Of a DNA stretch of 64,000 nucleotides, positions 18,352 to 25,631 are shown in pieces. The stretch's first letter is position 1. Every line of letters starts with the position of its first letter. Source of the stretch: DTPU01 sp963827855. Its GTDB lineage: Bacteria; Planctomycetota; Phycisphaerae; Sedimentisphaerales; Anaerobacaceae. The position numbers and the translations under genes were made by a program. The notes below the pieces were generated by a model. That model searched no databases. It was not told the DNA's origin and saw only the letters and a program-made list of their open reading frames with translations. The stretch lies in NCBI GenBank assembly GCA_963827855.1, contig CAWHBY010000001.1:62001-126000 (forward strand), written 5' to 3'.

Positions 18352-19323
18352 ATGAGACGACGAGGTTTTACACTGGTTGAGCTGTTGGTCGTTATTGCGA
18401 TCATAGCTCTGTTGATGGGCATCCTGATGCCTGCCCTGGCAAGGGTCCGGCAATTGGCCTTCAGGATGACCTGCGGCACGAACCTTTCTGGTCTTGGCAA
18501 GGCCATGATGCTGTATGCCAATGACTACGAGGACGAGCTGCCCAAGGCTGGCGCCAGGATCAATACCTGGCAGAACAAGCTTCCCAACTGGCTTGCCACC
18601 AGCAGGCAGCAGGCCTATGGCATGACCACGGTCGATGCCACCAACGGGACTGCCACCCTGAGCTCGAACCTGTACCTCCTGATTAAGCATGCCGAATGCA
18701 CGCCGAAGATGTTCGTGTGCAAGGGCGAGAGCGATGCACGCGAGTTCTCGCTGAAGCAGTTCACCGGCATCCCGCAGACCATCACAGACATCCAGGGCTG
18801 TTGGGACTTCGGTCCGGGTTCAACCTCCACCGGCAACGAGACTTACAGGTTCTGCAGCTACTCGTATCATGTGCCGTTCGGTGCCTATGCCCTGACGACC
18901 ACGGCTGAGGCCGGTATGGCAGTGGCGGCAGACCGCAATCCTTGGCTGCCTGCCTCTTACGATTCAGCGACCCTGACGACCCGTTGGGGACAGTTCAAGC
19001 CTGACGACAGGAACTATCCGTCCCAGGGAACTGCTGACCAGGCCAAGATGGGCAACTCCGACGCCCACCAGGGCGACGGTCAGAACGTCCTGTTCATCGA
19101 CGGCCACGTGGACTTCGAGAAGAGGTCGTTCGTTGGCGTAAACCAGGACAACATCTACACCTACTACACAGCAGCCAACGTTGCGACCAACCCCTACTCG
19201 GTCATGTACGGTGCCTCTATGCCCAAGCCGATGGTCACCACGCCGGATCCGGGCAGCAAGAGCGATGCCTATCTGGTCAACGACTGCGGCGCAAGCGGCG
19301 GCGCTGGCGGAGCAACGCGGTAA
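18352..19323 (+). CDS. Type II secretion-like pseudopilin, paralogue 1
   Basis: 323 residues, AAAGGAG before ATG. The class III prepilin leader RRRGFTLVELLVVIAIIALL has the G/F cleavage site, Glu at +5 and the long hydrophobic helix; PALARVRQLAFRMTCGTNL extends the helix. The globular domain includes MMLYANDYEDELPKAG and, near the C-terminus, SDAHQGDGQNVLFIDGHVDF, a motif found in large pseudopilin-like families of Planctomycetes (related to the H-X9-DG group). These are processed by a prepilin peptidase and displayed at the cell surface or in a secretion pseudopilus. None of the assembly genes is nearby. About 85 percent similar by eye to the gene at 20095. Confidence 0.92.
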   Translation: MRRRGFTLVELLVVIAIIALLMGILMPALARVRQLAFRMTCGTNLSGLGKAMMLYANDYEDELPKAGARINTWQNKLPNWLATSRQQAYGMTTVDATNGTATLSSNLYLLIKHAECTPKMFVCKGESDAREFSLKQFTGIPQTITDIQGCWDFGPGSTSTGNETYRFCSYSYHVPFGAYALTTTAEAGMAVAADRNPWLPASYDSATLTTRWGQFKPDDRNYPSQGTADQAKMGNSDAHQGDGQNVLFIDGHVDFEKRSFVGVNQDNIYTYYTAANVATNPYSVMYGASMPKPMVTTPDPGSKSDAYLVNDCGASGGAGGATR

Positions 19324-19342
19324 GTTTTTCGTATGCGACAAT

Positions 19343-19372
19343 GGGTGGTGCCGCCAGAGTGCGGCACCACCC
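19343..19372 (+). terminator. Hairpin after pseudopilin 1
   Basis: GGGTGGTGCCGC (19343-19354) pairs perfectly with GCGGCACCACCC (19361-19372) around a 6-nt loop, 20 bp after the stop. Not followed by a T-run, so termination or mRNA stabilisation. Its counterpart follows pseudopilin 2. Confidence 0.55.
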
Positions 19373-19648
19373 TCTTGCCTTCTGCGGGCCTGCGGCCGGC
19401 AGAGGGCGAGGTGAAGTGATACAAGGCTCTTTGACAATCAGAATCGGGCGTGCTGGGACGATGCAGAGGCCGTGAGGCAGTGTTGATCGTGTCCGCACGT
19501 TGAGGTGCCAGCCGGACGGAACCATCCTTCATATTTTGTTGTCATCATATTTCGGAGTCATCAGTTCATCTGTCCTGCAGGTCCATCTCTTCGCCGCACC
19601 ACCGATCATCTCTCGAATCTCCTCCTCGCATTGGCCGGACTGCACCTC

Positions 19649-19831
19649 AGGACCCGCGAAGAAATAGGGTAAACGTTTTCCATCTCATCTTCGGGCCATC
19701 TTGGGCCGCTCCTCAATCGCGAAATCCTCGACGTAGAAGGGCACTACGCCTCCGGTTTGCGCTCAATCCTCGCGTCCCAATGTGACCCAAACCTGAGCGG
19801 CAAACCTATACCCTGTTTCTTCGCGGGTCCT
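19649..19831. mobile_element. MITE-like palindromic element, copy A
   Basis: 183 bp bounded by 22-bp terminal inverted repeats with one mismatch (outer part AGGACCCGCGAAGAAA). The interior, starting AAACGTTTTCCATCTCATCT, is nearly identical for about 60 bp to copy B at 25426 and again for about 40 bp near the right end. No coding capacity. Probably a non-autonomous transposable or palindromic element; no transposase or clear target duplication is visible. Confidence 0.65.
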
Positions 19832-19841
19832 AAGCATCCAG

Positions 19842-19908
19842 TTAGAGTCTGTCTCCGAACCGCTTCGCAGGTGATCGCAGTAGACGGGGGTTCTGAGGTA
19901 GACTCTTA
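19842..19908 (+). repeat. Stem-loop repeat HP2
   Basis: AGAGTCTGTCTCCGAACC (19844-19861) pairs with 19889-19906 at 15 of 18 positions. The loop GCTTCGCAGGTGATCGCAGT matches the second loop module of HP1, and the right arm is the reverse complement of the HP1 left arm with one difference in 17. Confidence 0.6.
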
Positions 19909-20094
19909 AGGCTTCCATTTGCCGTTGTTCTCGGGCAGAACCTCTGGCACTACGGATCCGGACTCTAGCGGAAGCCGGGTCTGTGCGCCACATGTCTGTG
20001 GACGGCTGCGCAGGCTCCATCCCTGCATTCATTCTTACGTTTATCGCGCTCGAGACAACGGGCTCCTGGATCCAAGGACGAAAGGAGCACCACT

Positions 20095-21054
20095 ATGAAA
20101 CGGCGAGGATTCACACTGGTAGAGTTGCTGGTGGTCATTGCGATCATTGCACTCTTGATGGGCATCCTGATGCCTGCACTGGCCAGGGTGCGGCAGTTGG
20201 CCTTCAGGCTGACCTGCGGGACAAACCTGGCGGGCCTGGGCAAGGCGATGATGTTGTATGCCAACGACTATGAGGATGAGCTACCCAAGGCAGGGGGGAG
20301 GACCAATCAGTGGCAGAGCAAGCTGCCCAATTGGCTTGCGTCCAGCAGGACGTCAGCCTACGGCATGACCACGACCGACGCGGCGGCCGGCATCACTACC
20401 CTGAGCTCGAACCTGTACCTCCTGGTCAAGCATGCCGAGTGCACACCCAAGATGTTCGTGTGCAAGGGCGAGAGCGACACGAGGGAGTTTTCCCTCAAGC
20501 AATTCACGGGCATCCCGCAGACCATCACGGACATCCAGGGCTGTTGGGACTTCGGTCCGGGCGCGACGCGTACGGGCGATACGGGCAACGAAACCTACAG
20601 GTTCTCCAGCTACTCCTATCACATGCCGTTCGGCGCCTATGCCTTGACGACGAGTGCGGAGGCGGGTATGGCGGTAGCAGCAGACCGCAACCCCTGGATG
20701 CCGGCTACGTATGATGCACAGGCCCTGTCCACCCGCTGGAGTCAGTTCAAGCCTGATGACAGAAACTACCCTTCCCAGGGAACCAGCGACCAGGCCAAGC
20801 TGGGCAATTCCGACGCCCACCAGGGTGACGGCCAGAACGTGCTGTATATCGACGGCCACGTGGACTTCGAGAAGAGGGCATTTGTGGGCGTGAACCAGGA
20901 CAACATCTACACCTATTACACGTCAGCGAATGTCCAGACCAACCCGTACTCCGTGATGTATGGCGCGGGTCTGCCCAAGCCCTATTCCACCACACCAGAC
21001 CCTGGCAGCAAGAGCGATGCCTACCTGGTTAATGATTCTGGCGCGAGCAGATAA
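20095..21054 (+). CDS. Type II secretion-like pseudopilin, paralogue 2
   Basis: 319 residues, AAAGGAG before ATG. Same architecture as paralogue 1: KRRGFTLVELLVVIAIIALL leader, ANDYEDELPKAGGR, and SDAHQGDGQNVLYIDGHVDF near the end. Differences from paralogue 1 cluster in the variable loop after ATRTGDTGNETYRF and at the C-terminus (here it stops at SGASR, lacking the Gly-rich tail). Clearly a tandem duplicate, now separated by two palindromic repeat elements. Likely extracellular after prepilin processing; partner assembly genes are absent from the window. Confidence 0.92.
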   Translation: MKRRGFTLVELLVVIAIIALLMGILMPALARVRQLAFRLTCGTNLAGLGKAMMLYANDYEDELPKAGGRTNQWQSKLPNWLASSRTSAYGMTTTDAAAGITTLSSNLYLLVKHAECTPKMFVCKGESDTREFSLKQFTGIPQTITDIQGCWDFGPGATRTGDTGNETYRFSSYSYHMPFGAYALTTSAEAGMAVAADRNPWMPATYDAQALSTRWSQFKPDDRNYPSQGTSDQAKLGNSDAHQGDGQNVLYIDGHVDFEKRAFVGVNQDNIYTYYTSANVQTNPYSVMYGAGLPKPYSTTPDPGSKSDAYLVNDSGASR

Positions 21055-21072
21055 GTCCTTCGTGTTCCAATC

Positions 21073-21106
21073 AAGGGTGGCGCCGCACTCCCGCGGCGCC
21101 ACCCTT
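21073..21106 (+). terminator. Hairpin after pseudopilin 2
   Basis: AAGGGTGGCGCCGC (21073-21086) pairs perfectly with GCGGCGCCACCCTT (21093-21106), 18 bp after the stop. Resembles the hairpin after pseudopilin 1 but with compensating base changes in both arms. Confidence 0.6.
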
Positions 21107-21206
21107 CTGCTGAATCTTGACGAGGGCCTGTGACGCCATGACAGGGCATCGCAGTCTGCACCTTGCTACACTACATCCAGTGATGGCTGTGCACACACCG
21201 CAGTGC

Positions 21207-21235
21207 TTGTGCTATCGCTACAATTGTGCTACAGT
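21207..21235 (+). promoter_or_regulatory. Promoter for the acn-hisD operon
   Basis: TTGTGC, 17-bp spacer, TACAGT, about 55 nt before the GTG start. Confidence 0.45.
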
Positions 21236-21291
21236 GCTGGCCGCACTTGAGTTTGAGAATCCCGAGTCCTCCACAACAAGGAGCCAATGCA

Positions 21292-23277
21292 GTGGGTCTT
21301 ACACTGGTTCACAAGATCATCGAGGAGCACCTGGTCGAGGGACACTTGACGGCAGGCAGCCCGATCGCCATCCGCATCGACCAGACCCTGACCCAAGACG
21401 CCACGGGCACCACGGTCTTCCTGCTCCATGAATCCATGGCCGGAGAACGCGTCAAGACCGGGGTCTCCGTCAGCTACGTCGATCACAACCTGGCAGGATT
21501 CGGGCCGGAGAACCATAACGATCATCTGTATCTGCAGACCGTGGCGGCCAAGACCGGCGTTTTCTACTCTCGGCCGGGCAACGGAATATGTCACCAGGTC
21601 CACCTCGAACGGTTCGGTGTCCCTGGCGCGACCCTCCTGGGCAGCGATTCCCACACGCCCACGGGTGGCGGGATCGGCATGATGGCCATCGGCGCAGGGG
21701 GGATGGACGTGGCTGTGGCCATGGCGGGCGGCCCCTTCTATTTGACCTGCCCCAAGGTTCTGGGCGTCAAGTGCTCCGGCCGCCTTGGCGACTGGGTGTC
21801 CGCCAAGGACGTGATCCTCAAGCTGCTCGGAATCCTGACCACCAAGGGCAACGTGGGATGGGTGGTGGAGTACTTCGGCAGCGGAGTCAAGACTCTGACT
21901 GTACCCCAGCGGGCCACCATCACCAACATGGGGGCAGAGCTGGGTGTGACCACGAGCCTCTTCCCGGCGGATGAGCAGACCCGCCGGTTCCTGGCCAGCC
22001 AGGGCCGTGCCGACCAGTACCGCCCCATGGCCGCGGACCGCGACGCCGGCTACGATCGGGTCCTCTCGGTCGACCTGTCCGGGCTGGAGCCCATGGCCGC
22101 GTGTCCCTCCTCGCCGGACAACATCAAGCCTGTCCGCCAGATTGCAGGGACCGAGGTCCGCCAGGTGGCGATCGGCAGTTGCACCAACTCGAGCTTCGTG
22201 GACCTGATGATGGTGGCCAGGGTCCTGAAGGGCCGGCGCGTCCATCCCCGGGTGGAGCTGGCCATCGCGCCGGGCAGCAAACAGGTCCTTTCCATGATGG
22301 CCAGCAACGGCGGATTGGCGGATCTGATCAGTGCAGGGGCCCGGATCCTGGAGTCCGGCTGTGGTCCCTGCATCGGCCAGGGATTCTCTCCAGCAGACGG
22401 CGCAGTGACCTTGCGGACGTTCAATCGCAACTTCGCCGGCCGCAGCGGGACCCGGGGTGACCGGGTCTACCTCGTCAGTCCCGAGACGGCCGTCGCAGCG
22501 GCCCTGACCGGCCGGATCACCGATCCAAGAGACCTGCCCGGGCTGCTGAAGGTCGACTTCCCCAAAGTCAGGCTGCCCGCCCGGATCGCGGTCGACGATG
22601 GCCTGATCGAGAGGCCCTTGTCGACAGAGGAGGCCGCCAAGACGGTGGTCGTGCGAGGACCTACGATCGTGGTCCCTGAGGCGCCGTCGCCTCTGCCTGA
22701 TCCGCTCAGGGGACAGGTGGTGCTCAAGTGCGGGGACAAGATCACGACGGACCACATCATGCCTGCGGGGCCTTTCCTGAAGCTGCGGTCCAACGTTCCG
22801 GAATACGCCAAGGTGGTATTCAATGCCTTCAATGAGCCGGGCAAGCCCACCTTCGCGGAGCGGGCACTGGGCCTCAAGGCCCAAGGCATCGCAGGGATCG
22901 TCGTGGCAGGCCAGAGCTATGGCCAGGGCTCGTCCAGGGAGCACGCGGCCCTGTGTCCCATGTTCCTGGGTGTCAGGGTGGTGCTGGCGCAGGGGATCGA
23001 GCGGATCCACCGTGCCAACCTGATCAATTTTTGCATCGTCCCGCTCGTGTTCGCCGATCCCTCGGACTACGATCGGATCAACCCGGGCGACGCACTGGTG
23101 TTCAAAGACCTCCACCAGGCAGTGGCGAATCTGGACCGGATACCCATTGCCAAGGCGGATGGGACGCTGGAGTTCACGGCCAGGCTGGAGTTGTCGCCCA
23201 GGGATCGGGCCATCCTGCTCGCAGGCGGGCTGCTCAGCTTCACCCGGCTGGAGGCCGGGCGCCAGGCTCGTACGTGA
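21292..23277 (+). CDS. Aconitate hydratase (Aquifex-type)
   Basis: 661 residues from GTG at 21292, which has AAGGAG eight bases upstream; an in-frame upstream codon at 21226 gives an unlikely N-terminus. Isomerises citrate to isocitrate via a 4Fe-4S cluster. Cluster ligands are in GSCTNSSF (about residue 296) and SGCGPCIGQG (about 354); substrate residues in LLGSDSHTPTGGGIG, DHIMPAG (about 486) and YGQGSSREHAA (about 541). Large and small domains are fused, as in the shorter aconitases typified by Aquifex and distinct from AcnA (about 900) and AcnB. A homoaconitase or isopropylmalate-isomerase role cannot be wholly excluded. First gene of a tight operon with the next two. Confidence 0.88.
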   Translation: MGLTLVHKIIEEHLVEGHLTAGSPIAIRIDQTLTQDATGTTVFLLHESMAGERVKTGVSVSYVDHNLAGFGPENHNDHLYLQTVAAKTGVFYSRPGNGICHQVHLERFGVPGATLLGSDSHTPTGGGIGMMAIGAGGMDVAVAMAGGPFYLTCPKVLGVKCSGRLGDWVSAKDVILKLLGILTTKGNVGWVVEYFGSGVKTLTVPQRATITNMGAELGVTTSLFPADEQTRRFLASQGRADQYRPMAADRDAGYDRVLSVDLSGLEPMAACPSSPDNIKPVRQIAGTEVRQVAIGSCTNSSFVDLMMVARVLKGRRVHPRVELAIAPGSKQVLSMMASNGGLADLISAGARILESGCGPCIGQGFSPADGAVTLRTFNRNFAGRSGTRGDRVYLVSPETAVAAALTGRITDPRDLPGLLKVDFPKVRLPARIAVDDGLIERPLSTEEAAKTVVVRGPTIVVPEAPSPLPDPLRGQVVLKCGDKITTDHIMPAGPFLKLRSNVPEYAKVVFNAFNEPGKPTFAERALGLKAQGIAGIVVAGQSYGQGSSREHAALCPMFLGVRVVLAQGIERIHRANLINFCIVPLVFADPSDYDRINPGDALVFKDLHQAVANLDRIPIAKADGTLEFTARLELSPRDRAILLAGGLLSFTRLEAGRQART

Positions 23278-23293
23278 CCGGCAGAAGGATGGT

Positions 23294-24112
23294 ATGACTG
23301 GAATCTGCAGATTCTGGAGCGTGGGATTGCTCGCCTTGCTGGGCGCACGGGGCGCTCTGGCGGCTTCACAGGCGGGTCCCATGCTGCCTGCCGATGGCAG
23401 GCTGATCAAGGCGGCCGAAGGCCGGCTGGTCCAGTCGGGCGACCGGTGGCTGCTGGAGTTGGAGGTCGCCATCCGGCAGGGACCGCTGGTGCTGGAGAAG
23501 GGCAAGACACTGGAGATCCTGCCCTCCGCCACGTTGGAGGCCCTGACTGTCGCAGCGACGCAGCGGCCGGCGGATCGGGTCCGGCTGTCCGGACAGATCC
23601 AGACGTACCACGGCCGAAATTACCTCTTTGTGCTCTCCTTTGTGCCCTTGGCCACGGCGGTGGCAGAGGCCAACAGTGTGCCGCCTCCTGCGGCTGACCG
23701 GGATCCGAATCGCGAGCCAACGCCTGCGGTCGCTGCAAAAGGCGATCCTCTGTCCATCCCGGAATCGATTCAGAAGAGGCTCGCCGCCTATCAGGCCAAC
23801 CGGCGGTTGGCTCCCCCGACGACGGCCCCAACGCCTGCGGCGCCGCAGGCCCTCCTGGATCAGGTGGGCAGGATACTCCAGGATCAGGGCAAGACCTTCT
23901 TTGTCGCGGATGGTCTGGGCCAGAATGCGGTGTCCAGCGTCTTTGAGCTGCTGCCCAGTGGAACCTTGGAGTCCATGGAGCACGTCCAGTCGCAGACCCC
24001 GGAGCCAGTGCGGTTCCGCGTGGCGGGACTGGCCACCCCATACCGACAGCATCGTTATCTGCTCATCCAGAGGGCGAACCGCGAGCATTCGTACGGCAAT
24101 TTCGGCAGATAA
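23294..24112 (+). CDS. Hypothetical secreted protein between acn and hisD
   Basis: 272 residues. The ATG at 23294 (AAGGATGGT just upstream) begins a signal peptide MTGICRFWSVGLLALLGARG with cleavage near ALA-AS. Mature residues 25-130 include GDRWLLELEVAIRQGPLVLE and RVRLSGQIQTYHGRNYLFVL, suggesting a beta-rich domain; a Pro/Ala linker follows and then a second segment with FELLPSGTLESMEHV and RYLLIQRANREHSYGNFGR. The C-terminal RYLLIQ/GNFGR pattern and the VR-SGQI-YHGRNYL segment occur in planctomycetal proteins of unknown function as I recall, but I cannot name a family. It is 16 bp after acn and 9 bp before hisD, so surely co-transcribed. Confidence 0.75.
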   Translation: MTGICRFWSVGLLALLGARGALAASQAGPMLPADGRLIKAAEGRLVQSGDRWLLELEVAIRQGPLVLEKGKTLEILPSATLEALTVAATQRPADRVRLSGQIQTYHGRNYLFVLSFVPLATAVAEANSVPPPAADRDPNREPTPAVAAKGDPLSIPESIQKRLAAYQANRRLAPPTTAPTPAAPQALLDQVGRILQDQGKTFFVADGLGQNAVSSVFELLPSGTLESMEHVQSQTPEPVRFRVAGLATPYRQHRYLLIQRANREHSYGNFGR

Positions 24113-24121
24113 GGAGCAGCG

Positions 24122-25444
24122 ATGTCTGAAAACGGAGATCCGATCCTATTGACGTATCAAGACCCGGACTGGGAGGTCCGGTTGGACCGGATTCGGGAGG
24201 CGGTCAAGCGGGCAGCAACCTTCGACGAGGGTGGGCCGGAGGAGGCCCAGCTCCTCGATATCCTGCAGACCGTTCGGTCGCGCAAGGATCAGGCCCTCTG
24301 TGAATACACCCGGCGGTTTGATGGAGTGGACCTTTCGCCGGCGGAGTTCCGAGTCAGCCTCGCCGAGCTGGACAGGGCCTTCAGCCAGACCTCGGTCGAG
24401 CTGCTCGCCTCCCTCCGGAAGGCGATCGCTAACGTGCGGCGATACCAGTCCGAGATCTTCGTGGCCGACAAGCTGCAGCACCCGGGCCTGCGGTACACAG
24501 CCCTCTCGCGGGTGGGCGTCTGCGTGCCGGGCGCCTCTGCGCCGCTGCCGTCCACCGTCATCATGACGGTCGTGCCCGCCCAGGTGGCCGGCGTCCAAGA
24601 GGTGGTCGTGGTCTCCCCGCCGAGGACCCAGGGGACCATCCATCCCGTGATTCTTGCGGTCTGCCGGGAACTCGGGATCGACGAGGTCTACCGCGTTGGC
24701 GGGGCCCACGCCGTGGCCGCCCTGGCGTATGGGACGGAGACGATCCGGCCGGTCCACAAGATCGTCGGCCCCGGCAATCGCTGGGTCCAGATGGCCAAAC
24801 GAAGGGTCTTTGGCCAGGTCGACGTCGATTCCATTGCTGGGCCGAGCGAGGTGTTGATCATCGCCAACGGCCAGGCCAACCCGGCCTGGGTGGCCGCGGA
24901 CATGCTGAGCCAGGCGGAGCATGCGCCCGGCAGCGCTGTGGTCTTCACGGATAGTCACGACATCGCCCGCAGCGTGCTGGCGGCATTGAGGGATCAGGTG
25001 GTTCGTCTCGATCGATCGGACCAGACGCGGGAGTGTCTGGCGAAGTTCAGCGCGATCGTGTCCTTTGCCAGCCTTGACGCGGCGCTGGAGGCGGCCAACG
25101 ATTTTGCCAGCGAGCACCTGGAGGTTCAGTGTGGCGAGGACAGCGCCGCCGTCTCCAAGAGGATCAGGAACGCGGGAGCGATCTTCATCGGTCCCTACAC
25201 GCCGGTGGCTGTAGGGGACTACTGGGCCGGCCCGAGTCACACGCTTCCGACGGGACAGACCGCCAAGTTCTTCAGCCCGCTCAGCAGCAATGACTTCATC
25301 AAGTCCAGCAGCCTGATCGAGTACGACCGGGCGCAGCTCTTCCAGGCAGCAGACGACATCGTCCGGCTGGCCAGGACAGAGGGCTTGGGCGCCCACGCCC
25401 GCAGTGTGGAGATCCGACTAGGCTTAGGGCCCGTAAAGGAATGA
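24122..25444 (+). CDS. hisD: Histidinol dehydrogenase
   Basis: 440 residues. Oxidises L-histidinol to histidine in two NAD-dependent steps. Hallmarks: PLPSTVIMTVVPAQVAGV, VGGAHAVAALAYGTETI, IVGPGNRWVQMAKRRVFGQV, SIAGPSEVLIIA, the zinc/substrate residues in AEHAPGSAVV, and SHTLPTGQTAKFFSPLSS. ATG 24122 has AAGGAG a few bases upstream. The last codons (GLGPVKE and TGA) lie inside the left inverted repeat of palindromic element B, so the C-terminus is element-derived. hisG is elsewhere in the window, so histidine genes are dispersed. Confidence 0.97.
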   Translation: MSENGDPILLTYQDPDWEVRLDRIREAVKRAATFDEGGPEEAQLLDILQTVRSRKDQALCEYTRRFDGVDLSPAEFRVSLAELDRAFSQTSVELLASLRKAIANVRRYQSEIFVADKLQHPGLRYTALSRVGVCVPGASAPLPSTVIMTVVPAQVAGVQEVVVVSPPRTQGTIHPVILAVCRELGIDEVYRVGGAHAVAALAYGTETIRPVHKIVGPGNRWVQMAKRRVFGQVDVDSIAGPSEVLIIANGQANPAWVAADMLSQAEHAPGSAVVFTDSHDIARSVLAALRDQVVRLDRSDQTRECLAKFSAIVSFASLDAALEAANDFASEHLEVQCGEDSAAVSKRIRNAGAIFIGPYTPVAVGDYWAGPSHTLPTGQTAKFFSPLSSNDFIKSSSLIEYDRAQLFQAADDIVRLARTEGLGAHARSVEIRLGLGPVKE

Positions 25445-25631
25445 AGTAAACGCTTTCCATCTCATCTTCGGGCCATCTTGGGCCGCTCCTCAATCGCGAA
25501 ATCCTGATCCCTCGCAAAGCTCGGGACAGGCTCCGAATGGGCCTACGCCTCCGGTTTCGCTCAATCCTCGCGTCCCAACCTGACCCAAATCTGAGCGGCA
25601 ACCGTGTACCTTATTCCTTTACGGGCCCTAA
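25424..25631. mobile_element. MITE-like palindromic element, copy B
   Basis: 208 bp between hisD and alaS, bounded by 24-bp inverted repeats (outer TTAGGGCCCGTAAAGGAAT), 22 of 24 identical. The interior shares about 60 bp at the left (AAACGCTTTCCATCTCATCT) and about 40 bp at the right with copy A but has about 25 extra bases in the middle with ATCCCTCGC..GCTCGGGA. Its left arm contains the hisD stop and its right arm the alaS stop. It may also act as a bidirectional terminator. Confidence 0.65.

Larger units (their letters stand above)
19373..20094. other. Long intergenic region between the pseudopilins
   Basis: About 720 bp without a credible gene. It contains palindromic element A (19649-19831), stem-loop HP2 (19842-19908) eleven bases further on, and otherwise featureless sequence. 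Confidence 0.5.

Noticed and set aside
19649..19831. Element A as an IS remnant with transposase
   Set aside because: 183 bp with no coding frame of transposase type; kept only as a MITE-like element.
21229..23532. A 767-codon open frame on the minus strand opposite the aconitase gene
   Set aside because: It is the antisense shadow of a high-GC gene; the plus strand encodes all aconitase motifs, and the antisense product matches nothing and has skewed Arg/Gly/His composition.
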